A DNA stretch of 64,000 bases, taken from positions 62,001 through 126,000 of the forward strand of contig QHVH01000019.1 in assembly GCA_003222245.1 (NCBI GenBank), read 5' to 3'. This stretch comes from Blastocatellia bacterium AA13 (GTDB lineage Bacteria; Acidobacteriota; Blastocatellia; UBA7656). The notes beneath the pieces were generated by a model, which was given only the letters and a program-made list of their open reading frames with translations, did not search any database and had not been told where the DNA came from. Below, piece by piece: positions 1 to 7,803 of the stretch. Position numbers and translations under genes: made by a program. The stretch's first letter is position 1; every line of letters begins with the position of its first letter.

Positions 1-1470
1 TCGTTGATGCGTTGCTTGCCAGATCCAATATGCCGGTATGCCGGTCGCTATCACAGCGAACACCAGCAACGTTCCGCCTGCGCCTTCGACATGGCTTCGT
101 CCCGACATCCATGAGATAAGATTTCTAACGTCATCTATGACCGCGTTGCCCACCAGGAATGTAGCCGCAAGCAAAAACAACGCCGGAGTCACTGGATACC
201 CGAGAGCCTTATATGGCCTGACAATATCCGGCCGCTTCTTCCGAAGCGTGTAGACAGCCGCGACACCGCCTGCGTAAAACGGCCAGATTCCCAACACGAA
301 TGTGTCCGCCAATTGTTCGAACGACCTCACCATCACGAAGATCACCGCGAGCACCGCTGCAAGCGAGATAGCCACGTGAGGCGTCTTGAATTTCGGATGC
401 ACCGCCGCGATCTTCTTGAAGAAGAGCCCATCATCCGACATTGCAAAGAAGATTCGCGAGCCGGTCAACATCGATCCGTTCAACGTGCCGAACGCCGATA
501 TCATCACCGCGAGCGAGACAAGCGTCACACCCGTCCCGCCTACGACTCTGAACGCCGTATCCGCCGCAACGAGCTTTGAATGCCCGATCTGATTGATGTC
601 GAGCAGATGCAGGTAAGCGAGGTTGGTAAGCAGGTAGACGCCGATGACTATGGCGGTTCCGGCGATCAACGCGAACGGGAGATTGCGTTCCGGGCGCTTC
701 ACTTCCCCGCTCACAAAAGTCAGGTCGGCCCATCCGTCGTAGACCCATAGCACTGAGATCAACGCCAGCCCGAATGAAGTCACCGTAGTAGTTCCAGCCG
801 GTCCAAGATTCTGAAGCGCTTCCGGAGCCGGAAGCCGTCCCCCGATAACGAACGACGCCAGCACCAGTAATATCAGAGCTATGAACTTGGCCGTCGCTGT
901 TGTGTTTTGCAGAGCCGCGCTTATGTTGACTCCCACAACATTCAAAACGGCAATGACGACGATGGAAATTGCAGCGAGATAATGAACCGCACCGGCCCGG
1001 TCTATTCCGACAGACAGCAACGCGCTTGCGAAGCCTTCGGGCGAATTAGTCTCCAGCAACCTGATCAAATATTCCGAGAAAACCGTGGCAATTGCGCCTA
1101 ATGCCGAAGCTCTGAGTATCGTGAGCTGGCTCCAGCCAAACAGAAACGCGGGCAGTCTCCCGAAGCCTTCACGCAAATAAACGTACACGCCTCCGGTCTG
1201 AGGCAACACCGAAGAGAGCTCCGCGTAGGTGAGCGCTCCGCACAACGTGAAGAGCCCGCCGATCACCCACATTATTAGAAACAGTGGTTCATTCGGGATT
1301 CGAGTCGCGATGCTGGCCGGTGATCTGAAGATCCCGCTGCCGATCGTAGTGCCTACGAGAACCGCGGTGGCGCTGATGACTCCGAGGGTCCTCGGCAGCG
1401 TAGCAGAAGGGCCGTCAGGCGTGTTGTTATCCGAGTTAATGTCGAGTCGATCTTTGCTTTTGGCTTCCAC
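1..1470 (-). CDS. APC-superfamily amino acid permease, 3' end beyond window
   Basis: This is an inner-membrane amino-acid transporter of the APC superfamily (LAT/SteT-like). Translated from a GTG at 1470, the frame stays open to base 1, giving 490 residues without a stop, so the C-terminus lies outside the window. The start follows a GGAGG four bases upstream. The N-terminus carries the first-helix motif GTTIGSGIFRSP, the unwound TM1 that binds substrate in this superfamily, followed by the motif PQTGGVYVYLREGFGR. Many hydrophobic helices follow. Near the window edge a stretch VRPYKALGYPVTP resembles the cytoplasmic loop before the last helices of LAT-type carriers. The substrate cannot be told from sequence. 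The family call is firm. Confidence 0.9.
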   Translation of the reverse strand, partial: MEAKSKDRLDINSDNNTPDGPSATLPRTLGVISATAVLVGTTIGSGIFRSPASIATRIPNEPLFLIMWVIGGLFTLCGALTYAELSSVLPQTGGVYVYLREGFGRLPAFLFGWSQLTILRASALGAIATVFSEYLIRLLETNSPEGFASALLSVGIDRAGAVHYLAAISIVVIAVLNVVGVNISAALQNTTATAKFIALILLVLASFVIGGRLPAPEALQNLGPAGTTTVTSFGLALISVLWVYDGWADLTFVSGEVKRPERNLPFALIAGTAIVIGVYLLTNLAYLHLLDINQIGHSKLVAADTAFRVVGGTGVTLVSLAVMISAFGTLNGSMLTGSRIFFAMSDDGLFFKKIAAVHPKFKTPHVAISLAAVLAVIFVMVRSFEQLADTFVLGIWPFYAGGVAAVYTLRKKRPDIVRPYKALGYPVTPALFLLAATFLVGNAVIDDVRNLISWMSGRSHVEGAGGTLLVFAVIATGIPAYWIWQATHQR

Positions 1471-1645
1471 GCTGCCTCCGCGTCGACTGTGCGGAGATTA
1501 GGGGAGAGGGTCGCGCTCGTCAAGGCAAGGCCATCCTGGTTATTTAGCCAAGGCGTGATTGGGTCAAGGCAGATCCAGCGCGCGGGCTCTTCACGACGCG
1601 GAATTGGTGCTGGCTCGAGAAGAGCCGGTCGCGGAAAACTCCGCC

Positions 1646-2074
1646 TCATTGCGCTGGGCGCTTGAGCCGGCCCACGTCGAGCAGGAGCCCCACCATCAAG
1701 GGGATGACCTGCGTCACCGCCGGGGCGACGCCTAGCTGCGTGTCGAGCATCGGTATGCGCAGCAGAACGAGCAGAAGCTGCACGAGTCCGGCGACGAGCA
1801 GCGCCTTCCAGGCCCAGACGTCGCCGCGCCGGTACGGTCCAAGCACGATGGTCAGGAACAGGACGCCGAAGCCCGCCCCGTAGGCTGCGGACGTGCCGCG
1901 GATACCGCGCAGGGCAGTTGCGATGACGGCATCGCCGCCGGCGACCCTGGACACCCTCGAGCTGCCGATGGCGTAGTCGTCTGAGGTGCGGTACGCGTGG
2001 AAGGCCGAAACCAGGCTGAAGAACGTAATCGCGACGCCGAGGACGGTGAGGAGGATCCAGCTTGCTTTTTTCAT
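1646..2074 (-). CDS. Small four-helix membrane protein, unknown function
   Basis: The product is 142 residues, starting MKKASWILLT at an ATG preceded by GGAGGTCTCG. An open frame runs further upstream to 2173, but that part looks non-coding and overlaps the toxin remnant, so the internal ATG with its strong ribosome site is preferred. There are about four membrane segments: residues 4-22, 65-82, 90-110 and 116-136, with charged loops between them. I do not recognise a named family; it resembles small DUF membrane proteins of four helices. It stands between the permease and the accessory island and shares their strand. Confidence 0.7.
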   Translation of the reverse strand: MKKASWILLTVLGVAITFFSLVSAFHAYRTSDDYAIGSSRVSRVAGGDAVIATALRGIRGTSAAYGAGFGVLFLTIVLGPYRRGDVWAWKALLVAGLVQLLLVLLRIPMLDTQLGVAPAVTQVIPLMVGLLLDVGRLKRPAQ

Positions 2075-2159
2075 CGAGACCTCCGGAATTTCTTTAGTTC
2101 GCTTTGTTTTGAAGACCGCTGCGCGCTCTCCGCGGCATCGAGAGTTTGGCCCATCGTCG

Positions 2160-2375
2160 TCAGGAATGTCCAACCCGGTACACGGGTCCGCGCTTGAGAT
2201 TCATTATAAATTCGCCCGCTAGCAGGGTTGCGGTCTTGCTGGTTAAAGGAAGAAGGAAAACGTCTTTAGAAGAGTGAGGCGCATTGATGATCACAGATGG
2301 CCTGACTTTTGATCCTGATAAATCTGAGAACGGATAACGTACAAGTACAACTTCACCTCTTGAGTAGTTGCTCAT
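2160..2375 (-). pseudogene. PemK/MazF-family toxin, C-terminally truncated
   Basis: The 71-residue product (MSNYSRGEVVLVRYPFSDLS...) begins with the first strands of the PemK/MazF mRNA-interferase fold: the GEVVLVRYPFSD strand, SKVRPSVII, and the VFLLPLTSKT strand are all recognisable. Family members usually have about 110 residues. Here similarity stops after LLAGEF, and a short unrelated tail (IMNLKRGPVYRVGHS) leads to a stop, so the last strands and helix are missing. The ATG overlaps the end of the upstream antitoxin frame, as is usual in toxin-antitoxin pairs. With the antitoxin also frameshifted, the module is probably dead. A compact functional variant is possible but less likely. Confidence 0.7.
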
Positions 2376-2549
2376 AAACGCCGTCCTCTTCATTATTCCA
2401 GACCGTTGCCAATGAGGTCTCACTCGCCTGCAACCAGAACTCTGCCTCTTCAGAAAGAATCGTGACTAGCACTTCGGTCCCCTCAGGAAGGCTAACCTGC
2501 TCAGCAATTCTATTCTGCCTTCTCTGACGATTGCTTTAACTGTATTCAT
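2353..2549 (-). pseudogene. Antitoxin of the PemK-type module, broken by a one-base frameshift
   Basis: Reading from ATG 2549 gives MNTVKAIVREGRIELL and then leaves the family pattern and stops. One base off, the sequence continues EQVSLPEGTEVLVTIL and ends SLATVWNNEEDGVYEQLLKR. Joined, they make a typical antitoxin of about 65 residues: an N-terminal strand-rich DNA-binding part (the DUF104/AF2212-like pattern with LPEG) and a C-terminal W-N-x-E-D-x-V-Y-x-x-L tail common in antitoxins of PemK toxins. The distance from start to stop is not a multiple of three, which fits loss of one base near position 2500. The start codon overlaps the stop of the gene upstream (ATGA), and the end overlaps the toxin start. 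A sequencing error is the main alternative. Confidence 0.7.
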
Positions 2550-3550
2550 CATCGTAAACCAAAATTGTCTCGATAAAATTTGGCGACTCTCTGCCTTAAC
2601 TGTTCGTAATTTCCTCTCTCATAAATGAGGCATTCCCAATTCCTCAAATCGGAGGGGAGATTCAAAACCAAGCTAGATTCAGAGATGAGCAGTACATCTT
2701 TGCCCAGGCCCATTGCCGCACCCAATTCAAAATAAACATTGAGATTATCAGAGTCTACTTTAGCAACGATGAACCTACTCCGCTCAATTGAGCGTAATAC
2801 TTGGTCCAGAATTTGATTGGAGCGAACAGTATCGTCGCCTCTATGAACTTTGATTCCTACATCACTAAGCCCAGGTGAAATACCGTATCTATAGGCATTG
2901 TCATTTTCATCATTGTGACTGAAACGCATAACAATGAAAGCGGAAGCATAGTCAAGTACCTTGGGACGACCAACCGCTTCATCACGAACAACAGAAAGAA
3001 TGCGCCTAATGGCATCTATGGCATTTTTATCCATCCCGTATTGCAGTAGTAATCCCTCACAGGAAAGGCATAAATTGCCTGCTACCATTCCCAATTTGAT
3101 AGTCGGCTTTTCGATGCATAGGTCGTGTGCGCATCCTTTCGGAGGCTCATGGACTAGTCGCAGTAACATTTCTTCAGTAAGTTCAGCCTCAAACACAATC
3201 AACGATTGAGCAATTTGATAAAGCAAATATGATCGTAATGACGGTGGCGCAAATACTTCTTCCCAATCGTACGTAGTTATTATGGAACACTCTCGGTATT
3301 CGTGTGAGAACCAGTTATCCTCCAGCGAACGTGAGGTGATACAAATGAGATGTCCAGCTTGTTTTGAAGCGAGTAGTCTGTCCTGAAGTGAGTCCACTCG
3401 AATTATTGGCTCTCTATCATTGATAGATGTAGGTATGTCTTGGAACTGTAGAAAGAAATAGTTCTGAGAAGCATTTACAATCGCCACCGTATCTTTTATG
3501 CGTCGGGCATGGTTATTATTTTCGTCAGCCGCAATATTAATTCTTTTCAT
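2549..3550 (-). CDS. Zn-ribbon-like plus TIR-like/deoxyribosyltransferase-like protein, candidate defence effector
   Basis: The 333-residue protein has two parts. Residues 1-200 contain a cysteine/histidine cluster: H-E-P-P-K-G-C then C five residues later (about 133-144), and C-L-S-C near 163, which looks like a zinc-ribbon-type site; I do not know a name for this domain. Residues 205-310 look like the nucleoside 2-deoxyribosyltransferase/TIR-like fold: a strand AFIVMRFS, a motif RSRFIVAKVDSDNLNVYFELG, then AMGLGKDVLLIS. The E in FELG is in the position of the catalytic glutamate of these folds. Such domains often cleave NAD or nucleotides in bacterial immunity; that role here is inference. 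Base composition is clearly more AT-rich than the flanking core genes, suggesting transfer. The stop overlaps the antitoxin start by ATGA, so they are co-transcribed. GGAGGTATATAG precedes the start. Confidence 0.6.
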   Translation of the reverse strand: MKRINIAADENNNHARRIKDTVAIVNASQNYFFLQFQDIPTSINDREPIIRVDSLQDRLLASKQAGHLICITSRSLEDNWFSHEYRECSIITTYDWEEVFAPPSLRSYLLYQIAQSLIVFEAELTEEMLLRLVHEPPKGCAHDLCIEKPTIKLGMVAGNLCLSCEGLLLQYGMDKNAIDAIRRILSVVRDEAVGRPKVLDYASAFIVMRFSHNDENDNAYRYGISPGLSDVGIKVHRGDDTVRSNQILDQVLRSIERSRFIVAKVDSDNLNVYFELGAAMGLGKDVLLISESSLVLNLPSDLRNWECLIYERGNYEQLRQRVAKFYRDNFGLR

Positions 3551-3591
3551 CTATATACCTCCAATTTTTTGTGACCTCGCTACTCTCAGCG

Positions 3592-3666
3592 GTCGGGTAG
3601 CTGGGCAGGATTGCTCCGGCCCAGCCCCTTAAGAATCGTGCCTGCAACTTTCGCTGCACACGGCTC
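3592..3666 (-). mobile_element. Group II intron 3' end (domains V and VI)
   Basis: On the reverse strand positions 3666-3633 form a 34-nt domain V: it begins GAGCCGTGTGC, has a GAAA tetraloop and ends GCACGATTC. One stem pair is mismatched (C against A where G is usual). It is followed directly by a domain VI-like hairpin, with GGGGCTGGGC pairing to GCCCAGC, and the 3' end CTACCCGAC at 3592. No intron reverse transcriptase is recognisable upstream, so this is a remnant. The 3' splice boundary lies 41 bases before the start of the TIR-like gene on the same strand. The domain V call is by structure and known consensus. Confidence 0.75.
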
Positions 3667-4229
3667 AAACCTCACATAACGCCTCGTTGACGAGACGCGG
3701 TTTTACCGCTTTCAACTCACGGTCGTTAACCTTGCTGTGACAGCGGAGATGAAAGCAATACACGATTGCTCATTTTAATGCTTCCGCCCAAAAAGGCCCT
3801 CTAAAATTTCCTGTGGCTTTGCCATCCAGTCAACCCCTTGCTCTCCCGCCTGTGGATCAGCTTTGATGCTTGTTCGCACGCTCACTCCCCTGAGGTCACG
3901 CTCTCCTTGATCAATCCATGATGACCAAACCACTATTCATCTCTTTTCGTTCACGCAGCCTCCATTCCCCTCGCCGTCACAGTATTCCTCTGCCCTCTTG
4001 GTCACTCACAATTCGATTCTTCTCACCCGCAGCCTCGTCGCCCGCAAACAATCTTCATCCGCCGCTCGCTTCTAGCCTCCTCTTCCCTCGGATTAGCTCC
4101 TCCACACTCGCATCCAAGTCAACCTTCTCACTACAACCACCCAACCCGACCACATCCTCACCTAAATGCCTCCACTGAACTCCTCCTTAAACTCCAAATG
4201 ATCCCAACCTGGCTTGTCAACACCGACTT
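3667..4229. other. Stretch without a recognised gene; pyrimidine-rich on + strand
   Basis: Positions 3667-3890 may be internal sequence of the degenerate group II intron, since they lie upstream of its domain V, but no reverse transcriptase motif was seen. Positions 3900-4200 are strikingly rich in C and T on the + strand (purine-rich on the other). The only open frame there, 3918-4178, translates to a Ser/Pro/Leu-rich string with no protein-like pattern. I see no promoter or RNA that I can name. Confidence 0.4.
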
Positions 4230-4270
4230 GCGCGGCGGTTTCGCGCCGCGCTAAGTCTTAACTTGTTCTA
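4230..4270. repeat. 41-bp palindrome-bearing repeat, copy 1
   Basis: A GC-rich hairpin (GCGCGGCG, loop, CGCCGCGC) is followed by CTAAGTCTTAACTTGTTCTA. A second copy with about seven differences stands at 7264-7304, just after the IS91-type transposase remnant. The stop codon of the antitoxin gene lies inside this copy. It may be a transposon end, a terminator-like repeat or a recombination footprint. Confidence 0.6.
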
Positions 4271-4485
4271 TGACGTCCTGTTGCACCGGATGGCTTGTCT
4301 TTGCTACTTTTATTAGTAGACGCAACGCCTCGTTTACGGATTCCGAATCGGGAAAAGCTTGTGCCACATCAGGCGCTAATAAAACCAGATTCGTCCCCTT
4401 CTTGTACCTCTTGGCATACTTGCCCCTTACTCTATTCTTCAACTGTGACAGGTCGTATTCTGGTCGGAGATCGTCTTCCAGTTCG

Positions 4486-4502
<17 letters not shown>
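4251..4502 (-). CDS. Putative antitoxin partner of BrnT-type toxin
   Basis: The 83-residue protein (MKEINSELEDDLRPEYDLSQ...) matches the pattern of short antitoxins that follow BrnT-like toxins: ELRPEYDLSQLK, then RGKYAKRYKKGTNLVLL, then PDVAQAFPDSESVNEALRLLI. The acidic N-terminus with the basic GKYAKRY block and the final helix suggest a small DNA-binding or toxin-binding protein. It is intact, begins at ATG 4502 inside the end of the toxin frame (17-base overlap), and ends within the 41-bp repeat. It would repress its own operon and neutralise the toxin in known systems; that is inference from the family. Confidence 0.7.
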
Positions 4503-4787
<285 letters not shown>

Positions 4788-4800
4788 TCATCTACGGATG

Positions 4801-4841
4801 GTCGGGTAGCTGGGCAGGATTGCTCCCGCCCAGCCCCCTAA
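4801..4841 (-). mobile_element. Group II intron domain VI scar, copy 2
   Basis: Forty-one bases nearly identical to the domain VI and 3' end of the intron remnant at 3592 (CTACCCGAC end on the reverse strand; hairpin GGGCTGGGC...GCCCAGC). The domain V that should lie directly upstream is absent, replaced by unrelated sequence, so only the last domain survives. As with copy 1, the 3' end lies about 40 bases before a gene on the same strand (brnT). Confidence 0.65.
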
Positions 4842-5212
4842 GGTAAGGGTCGAGGACTGGCGCGGCGCTCCTTAGGTCTGACCTATCGCTTCTCCCCGTT
4901 TCCTCTGGGAGTGCCTCACTAGTCAGACCGTGAGCCCGTTTCCAGCCCCCGCCTCGTCAAACGCAGCGTGCGGATTTCCCGCACTGCGCTTTCCTGTCTG
5001 CTTCGCCTCAAGGGTCATGTGACTTGTCCAGCCGGGCCAGCTTTCAGCGTTTTGCTCTTTCGGTCAACCCTACTAGATATTGAGCAGCCTGGGTTGTCCA
5101 TTGATCCGGCTCTCCCGGCGAACTCGGTATTTGTTAAATAATCCTAGTTCATCGTAGAGCCACCGCTTACTCCACCTTTCCCAGCCGAAGCCTTTCCGCC
5201 TGCGGCTTCGCA
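4842..5212. other. Non-coding stretch between intron scar and membrane protein
   Basis: There is no protein-like frame. Around 4963-4988 lies an almost perfect hairpin (arms with GTGCGG and CCGCAC around ATTT). It could be part of a second degenerate intron or another mobile element, given the domain VI scar next to it, but I cannot assign it. Confidence 0.35.
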
Positions 5213-5868
5213 TCAAGTGTCGTCGCACTTGCTTAAGGATGACTCTAGGAGCTTATCTAATCCCTTTGACTTCAGTTCAGATAATAACTTGGATTTAAAT
5301 GCAAGTATATCTCGATGTGTTGTAATCAACCTGATTCCAGAAACACAGAATAGCAATAGAGGTAAAGCGAGCAATAGATTAAGCACGATTAGCCGACCGG
5401 AATTATTGTCTAATTGGCCTGCTTTAATTCCAAGTGCGAAGAACAAAAACCCCTCAGTGGCAATATAGAAAACCATCACGGCTATTTGGCCTGCAATTGA
5501 AAGCCACAACGGTAATCTCTGTCTATCAACTATAGTCTCTGTTTCATGGGTTAGAAGAGGCAGGCCCGACAGCTTGAGAACTTTATCTTCAATTCGCGCT
5601 ATTCTTTTGCCTGCTCTATGGATGTAGTATCCAGCATTAATTACGAAGCTCAGAAAGGTAACGAGTATTGGTATGACGAATAATAGGATTAAATCGAGCG
5701 GAGCCTCTGCTTTCCAGCCAGAACACCTCCAAAGAAAACAAATAGTAAAGGTACAAAATATAGTTTGGGAGCATTTAATCTGTCATCTATTTCTTTGCGC
5801 AAAGAATCGTACTCCTTCAGCGCGATGTCTATGTTGTTCTTCATATCCATTTTGACGGAGTCATTCAT
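5213..5868 (-). pseudogene. Membrane protein of unknown family, split by a one-base frameshift
   Basis: From ATG 5868 (AGGAG eight bases before) the frame reads MNDSVKMDMKNNIDIALKE, an acidic/basic helix, then a hydrophobic segment FVPLLFVFFGGVLAGK and stops at RLRSI. Shifted by one base the coding pattern continues: AEAPLDLILLFVIPILVTFL, then a charged stretch with YYIHRAGKRIARIEDK, and two more membrane segments (LWLSIAGQIAVMVFYI and LIVLNLLLALPLLLF), ending KCDDT at 5213. Together they make about 218 residues with four membrane helices and two soluble charged segments. The span is not a multiple of three, so one base appears to be missing near 5708. The gene is AT-rich compared with the core genes, which suggests foreign origin. 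I do not recognise a function. Confidence 0.65.
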
Positions 5869-6141
5869 ATTATCTCCTGTAGCTATCTATAGCATGAGGT
5901 GTCGAGCAATTCGACCCACATTGGCGGTATGACGCCTGATTCAACGGGCGCGTGAGCGGCACTGGGAGTAACCGAGAAGCTGAGGGCACGCGCTCCGCTG
6001 CAATCGGTTGTTGAACTAAGCGCTATGCGCAGACGCAGGCGCGTTCGTCTGATGAGCGCTATAGCTCGATCATTCTCGATCGGGATCTGAATCTCTACAC
6101 TTCCTTTACCCCAAAATAAATCTCGAACTGGAGGTGTAGTT

Positions 6142-6632
6142 ATGACCGAGATGCAGCGAAAGAGTATGATCGAGACTCTTCAACTGGCTGGCTTCTCTGA
6201 GCGTACTCAGGAAGCATATGTTCGAGCTGTCCGCCAACTGGCTGAGCATTATCACAAGTCACCTGACCTTATCACCGAGGAAGAACTCCGACAGTATTTC
6301 CTCTACATTAAGAATGTCAAGAAGTATGCCCGTCCAACCACTACCATGGGTGCAATTAAATGTGGGACTCGACTATGAAACGGCTAGGATCTTGGGTGTC
6401 AGGTCCCATTGAGGACTCACGTGACAGCTCGCTGGCGTCGCTTGGAGTATCAACGACTTACACAAATACGCGCAGCCAGCCCTGCCACATCGCTGTAATT
6501 GTTGTCAAACAAGAGCCGGAATAAAAGTCCCATTTTATTGCACCCCACTACCATCGCCCTGTGCGGAATCAAGTTCTTCTTCGAAAAGACTCTCGGCACG
6601 CGATGGACGATCTTTGATCTGATCAGGCCAGT
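6142..6632 (+). pseudogene. Tyrosine recombinase N-terminal domain, interrupted by a MITE
   Basis: From ATG 6142 (GGAGG ten bases before) the frame gives the N-terminal SAM-like core-binding domain of a phage-type integrase: SMIETLQLAGFSERTQEAYV, RAVRQLAEHYHKSPD, EEELRQYFLYIKNVKKYARP. It is cut after PTTT by the 198-bp element at 6348-6545. Right after the second target repeat the missing residues continue in frame if the insert is removed: TTIALCGIKFFFEKTLG, TRWTIFDLIRP. After about 6632 the similarity ends, so the catalytic domain with the R-H-R-Y residues is gone. Integrases of this kind commonly accompany IS91-type elements, and an IS91-type remnant lies at 7109. Confidence 0.85.
6348..6545. 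mobile_element. 198-bp MITE with inverted ends and 9-bp target duplication
   Basis: The left end starts GGGTGCAATTAAATG and the right end, read on the other strand, starts GGGTGCAATAAAATG; both continue GGGACT. The element is flanked by the direct repeat CACTACCAT at 6339-6347 and 6546-6554. Excising the element with one repeat restores the integrase reading frame exactly, which proves the borders. It has no gene of its own, so it must be mobilised by a transposase elsewhere. The parent family cannot be named from this window. Confidence 0.88.
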
Positions 6633-7108
6633 GTCGCAAAGCGCCGACCTCAACCCCGCCGTCAGGACGGTATGGTTATAGAATTGGGTAGTCTCAAACC
6701 GATTGCCCTCAGGACGGAGGGGCTCCAGAGTCTCCATTCTGCTTTGGGCAGGCGGAAATTTCTGGACACCGGATTTGTTTTAAATGTTGTTTTGGATCTT
6801 GTTTTCGGTGTTTGTTTTGGATGTTGTCTTTTGTCCTGGAGGGACATCTGGGGAATAGCCCACCAGTTCACTGGTGGGTTGCTGTCCCAATTGCTTGGGA
6901 AGTGCCGAAGGCACGGCTGATTGTTATCTTCACAAGTGCGACCTGAATGGTCTCTGCGAGTTTCAATTTGATCGGAGCTTTCATAAGAAATGTAATCTTG
7001 AGACATCAGCCGTCCCTTCGGGACTAGCGCTTTGTTTTGTGCCCCTACCCACCGATAAATCGGCGGGCTATTAATCACAACATCCCTTTGGGATGCTTTC
7101 GGGAAGTC
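6633..7108. repeat. Non-coding stretch with three short palindromes
   Basis: Clear palindromes stand at 6859-6878 (CCCACCAGTTCACTGGTGGG), 7048-7067 (CCCACCGATAAATCGGCGGG) and 7081-7095 (CATCCCTTTGGGATG). Between them are T-rich direct repeats around GTTTTGGATG near 6780-6830. A long reverse frame across 6662-7144 lacks any protein pattern. The setting, between integrase and transposase remnants, suggests REP-like units or transposon hairpins. Confidence 0.55.
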
Positions 7109-7288
7109 TCCGCGGAAGAATTCATCCGCCGCTTCCTTCAGCACGTCTTACCAAAGCGCTTCATCAAGGTAAGATTCTACGGCCTGCTCAGTCCCGGAAA
7201 CCGCCATCTCCTCAATAAAGCAAGGAAGCTGCTCGGCGCCGGCCACTATGTAAAACCCTCATCACGCGGCGGCTTCACCCCGCGCTAA
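7109..7288 (+). pseudogene. IS91-type transposase, C-terminal remnant
   Basis: The translated segment SAEEFIRRFLQHVLPKRF, then IKVRFYGLLSPGNRHLLNKA, matches the end of IS91-family rolling-circle transposases (Y2-type), where a Sxx-EFIRRFLxHVLPxGFxKVRYYG block precedes the C-terminus. The catalytic HUH and tyrosine motifs are absent, so only this tail survives. It is read on the + strand like the integrase remnant, so both may be debris of one composite element. Confidence 0.7.
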
Positions 7289-7304
7289 GCCTTATCTTGT
7301 TCTA
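7264..7304. repeat. 41-bp palindrome-bearing repeat, copy 2
   Basis: This is the second copy of the repeat at 4230-4270, with the same order: GC-rich hairpin, CTAAG, then CTTATCTTGTTCTA. Here it directly follows the transposase remnant and contains its stop. Confidence 0.6.
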
Positions 7305-7460
7305 AACGCGTAGTGGATTACCTGGAGCATTTCACTACTGCATTCACTTCGTTGTAGTGAAATGCTGCCGTAGAAGCTCATTTGCCAACTGGCTGGATGG
7401 AACATCCTTCCTACGAGCCTGCTTGCGGAGGCTCCTTCAGGAGCGCGCGCGCGATGGCGA

Positions 7461-7516
7461 TGTGTCCGTCAACCTGTCTCCGCCAACCTGTGTCCGTCAA
7501 CCTGTGTCCGCTAACC
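7461..7516. repeat. 14-bp tandem repeat, four units
   Basis: Units TGTGTCCGTCAACC, TGTCTCCGCCAACC, TGTGTCCGTCAACC and TGTGTCCGCTAACC follow one another without gaps, and a degenerate fifth leads into the palindrome cluster. The 155 bases before it (7305-7460) hold no gene I can support. Confidence 0.8.
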
Positions 7517-7527
7517 CCGGTGTTCGT

Positions 7528-7787
7528 CAACCCCGCAAGGGGTTGCAGCCTCCAGCCCAGCGGTTGCCGTACTCGGCTACCCTGGGAATACAGCGCGTTC
7601 TGCCTCCAACCCCAACGGGGTTGCGGCTCTCATTGCGTATCGAATTGAAATGTGACTGCCGCAGTCAGTTGCGTTTTATACTCTGCGAGTCTGCAACCCC
7701 TTTGGGGTTGGCGCCAATCACTGCCGTTCCCCAGGGTAGCCGACTACGGCAACCCTGGGCTGGCGGGCACAACCCCGTTGGGGTTTG
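7528..7787. repeat. REP-like palindromes arranged as a large inverted repeat
   Basis: Four palindromes of the type CAACCCC-N-GGGGTTG stand at 7528-7545, 7607-7623, 7694-7710 and 7770-7786. Between each outer and inner pair lies a second element, GGTTGCCGTACTCGGCTACC at 7562 and its inverted counterpart at 7730-7754. The two halves are therefore mirror images around a centre near 7655, the layout of paired REP elements (a BIME-like unit). It lies directly before the end of the DUF5995 gene. Confidence 0.8.
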
Positions 7788-7803
7788 AAACCAAGAGTGG
7801 AAT

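Noticed and set aside
3918-4178. Ser/Pro-rich frame in the pyrimidine-rich stretch
   Set aside because: Composition follows the base bias and no ribosome site or motif is seen.
6662-7144. Reverse 160-residue frame among the palindromes
   Set aside because: It has no homologous pattern and runs through repeats and the transposase remnant.
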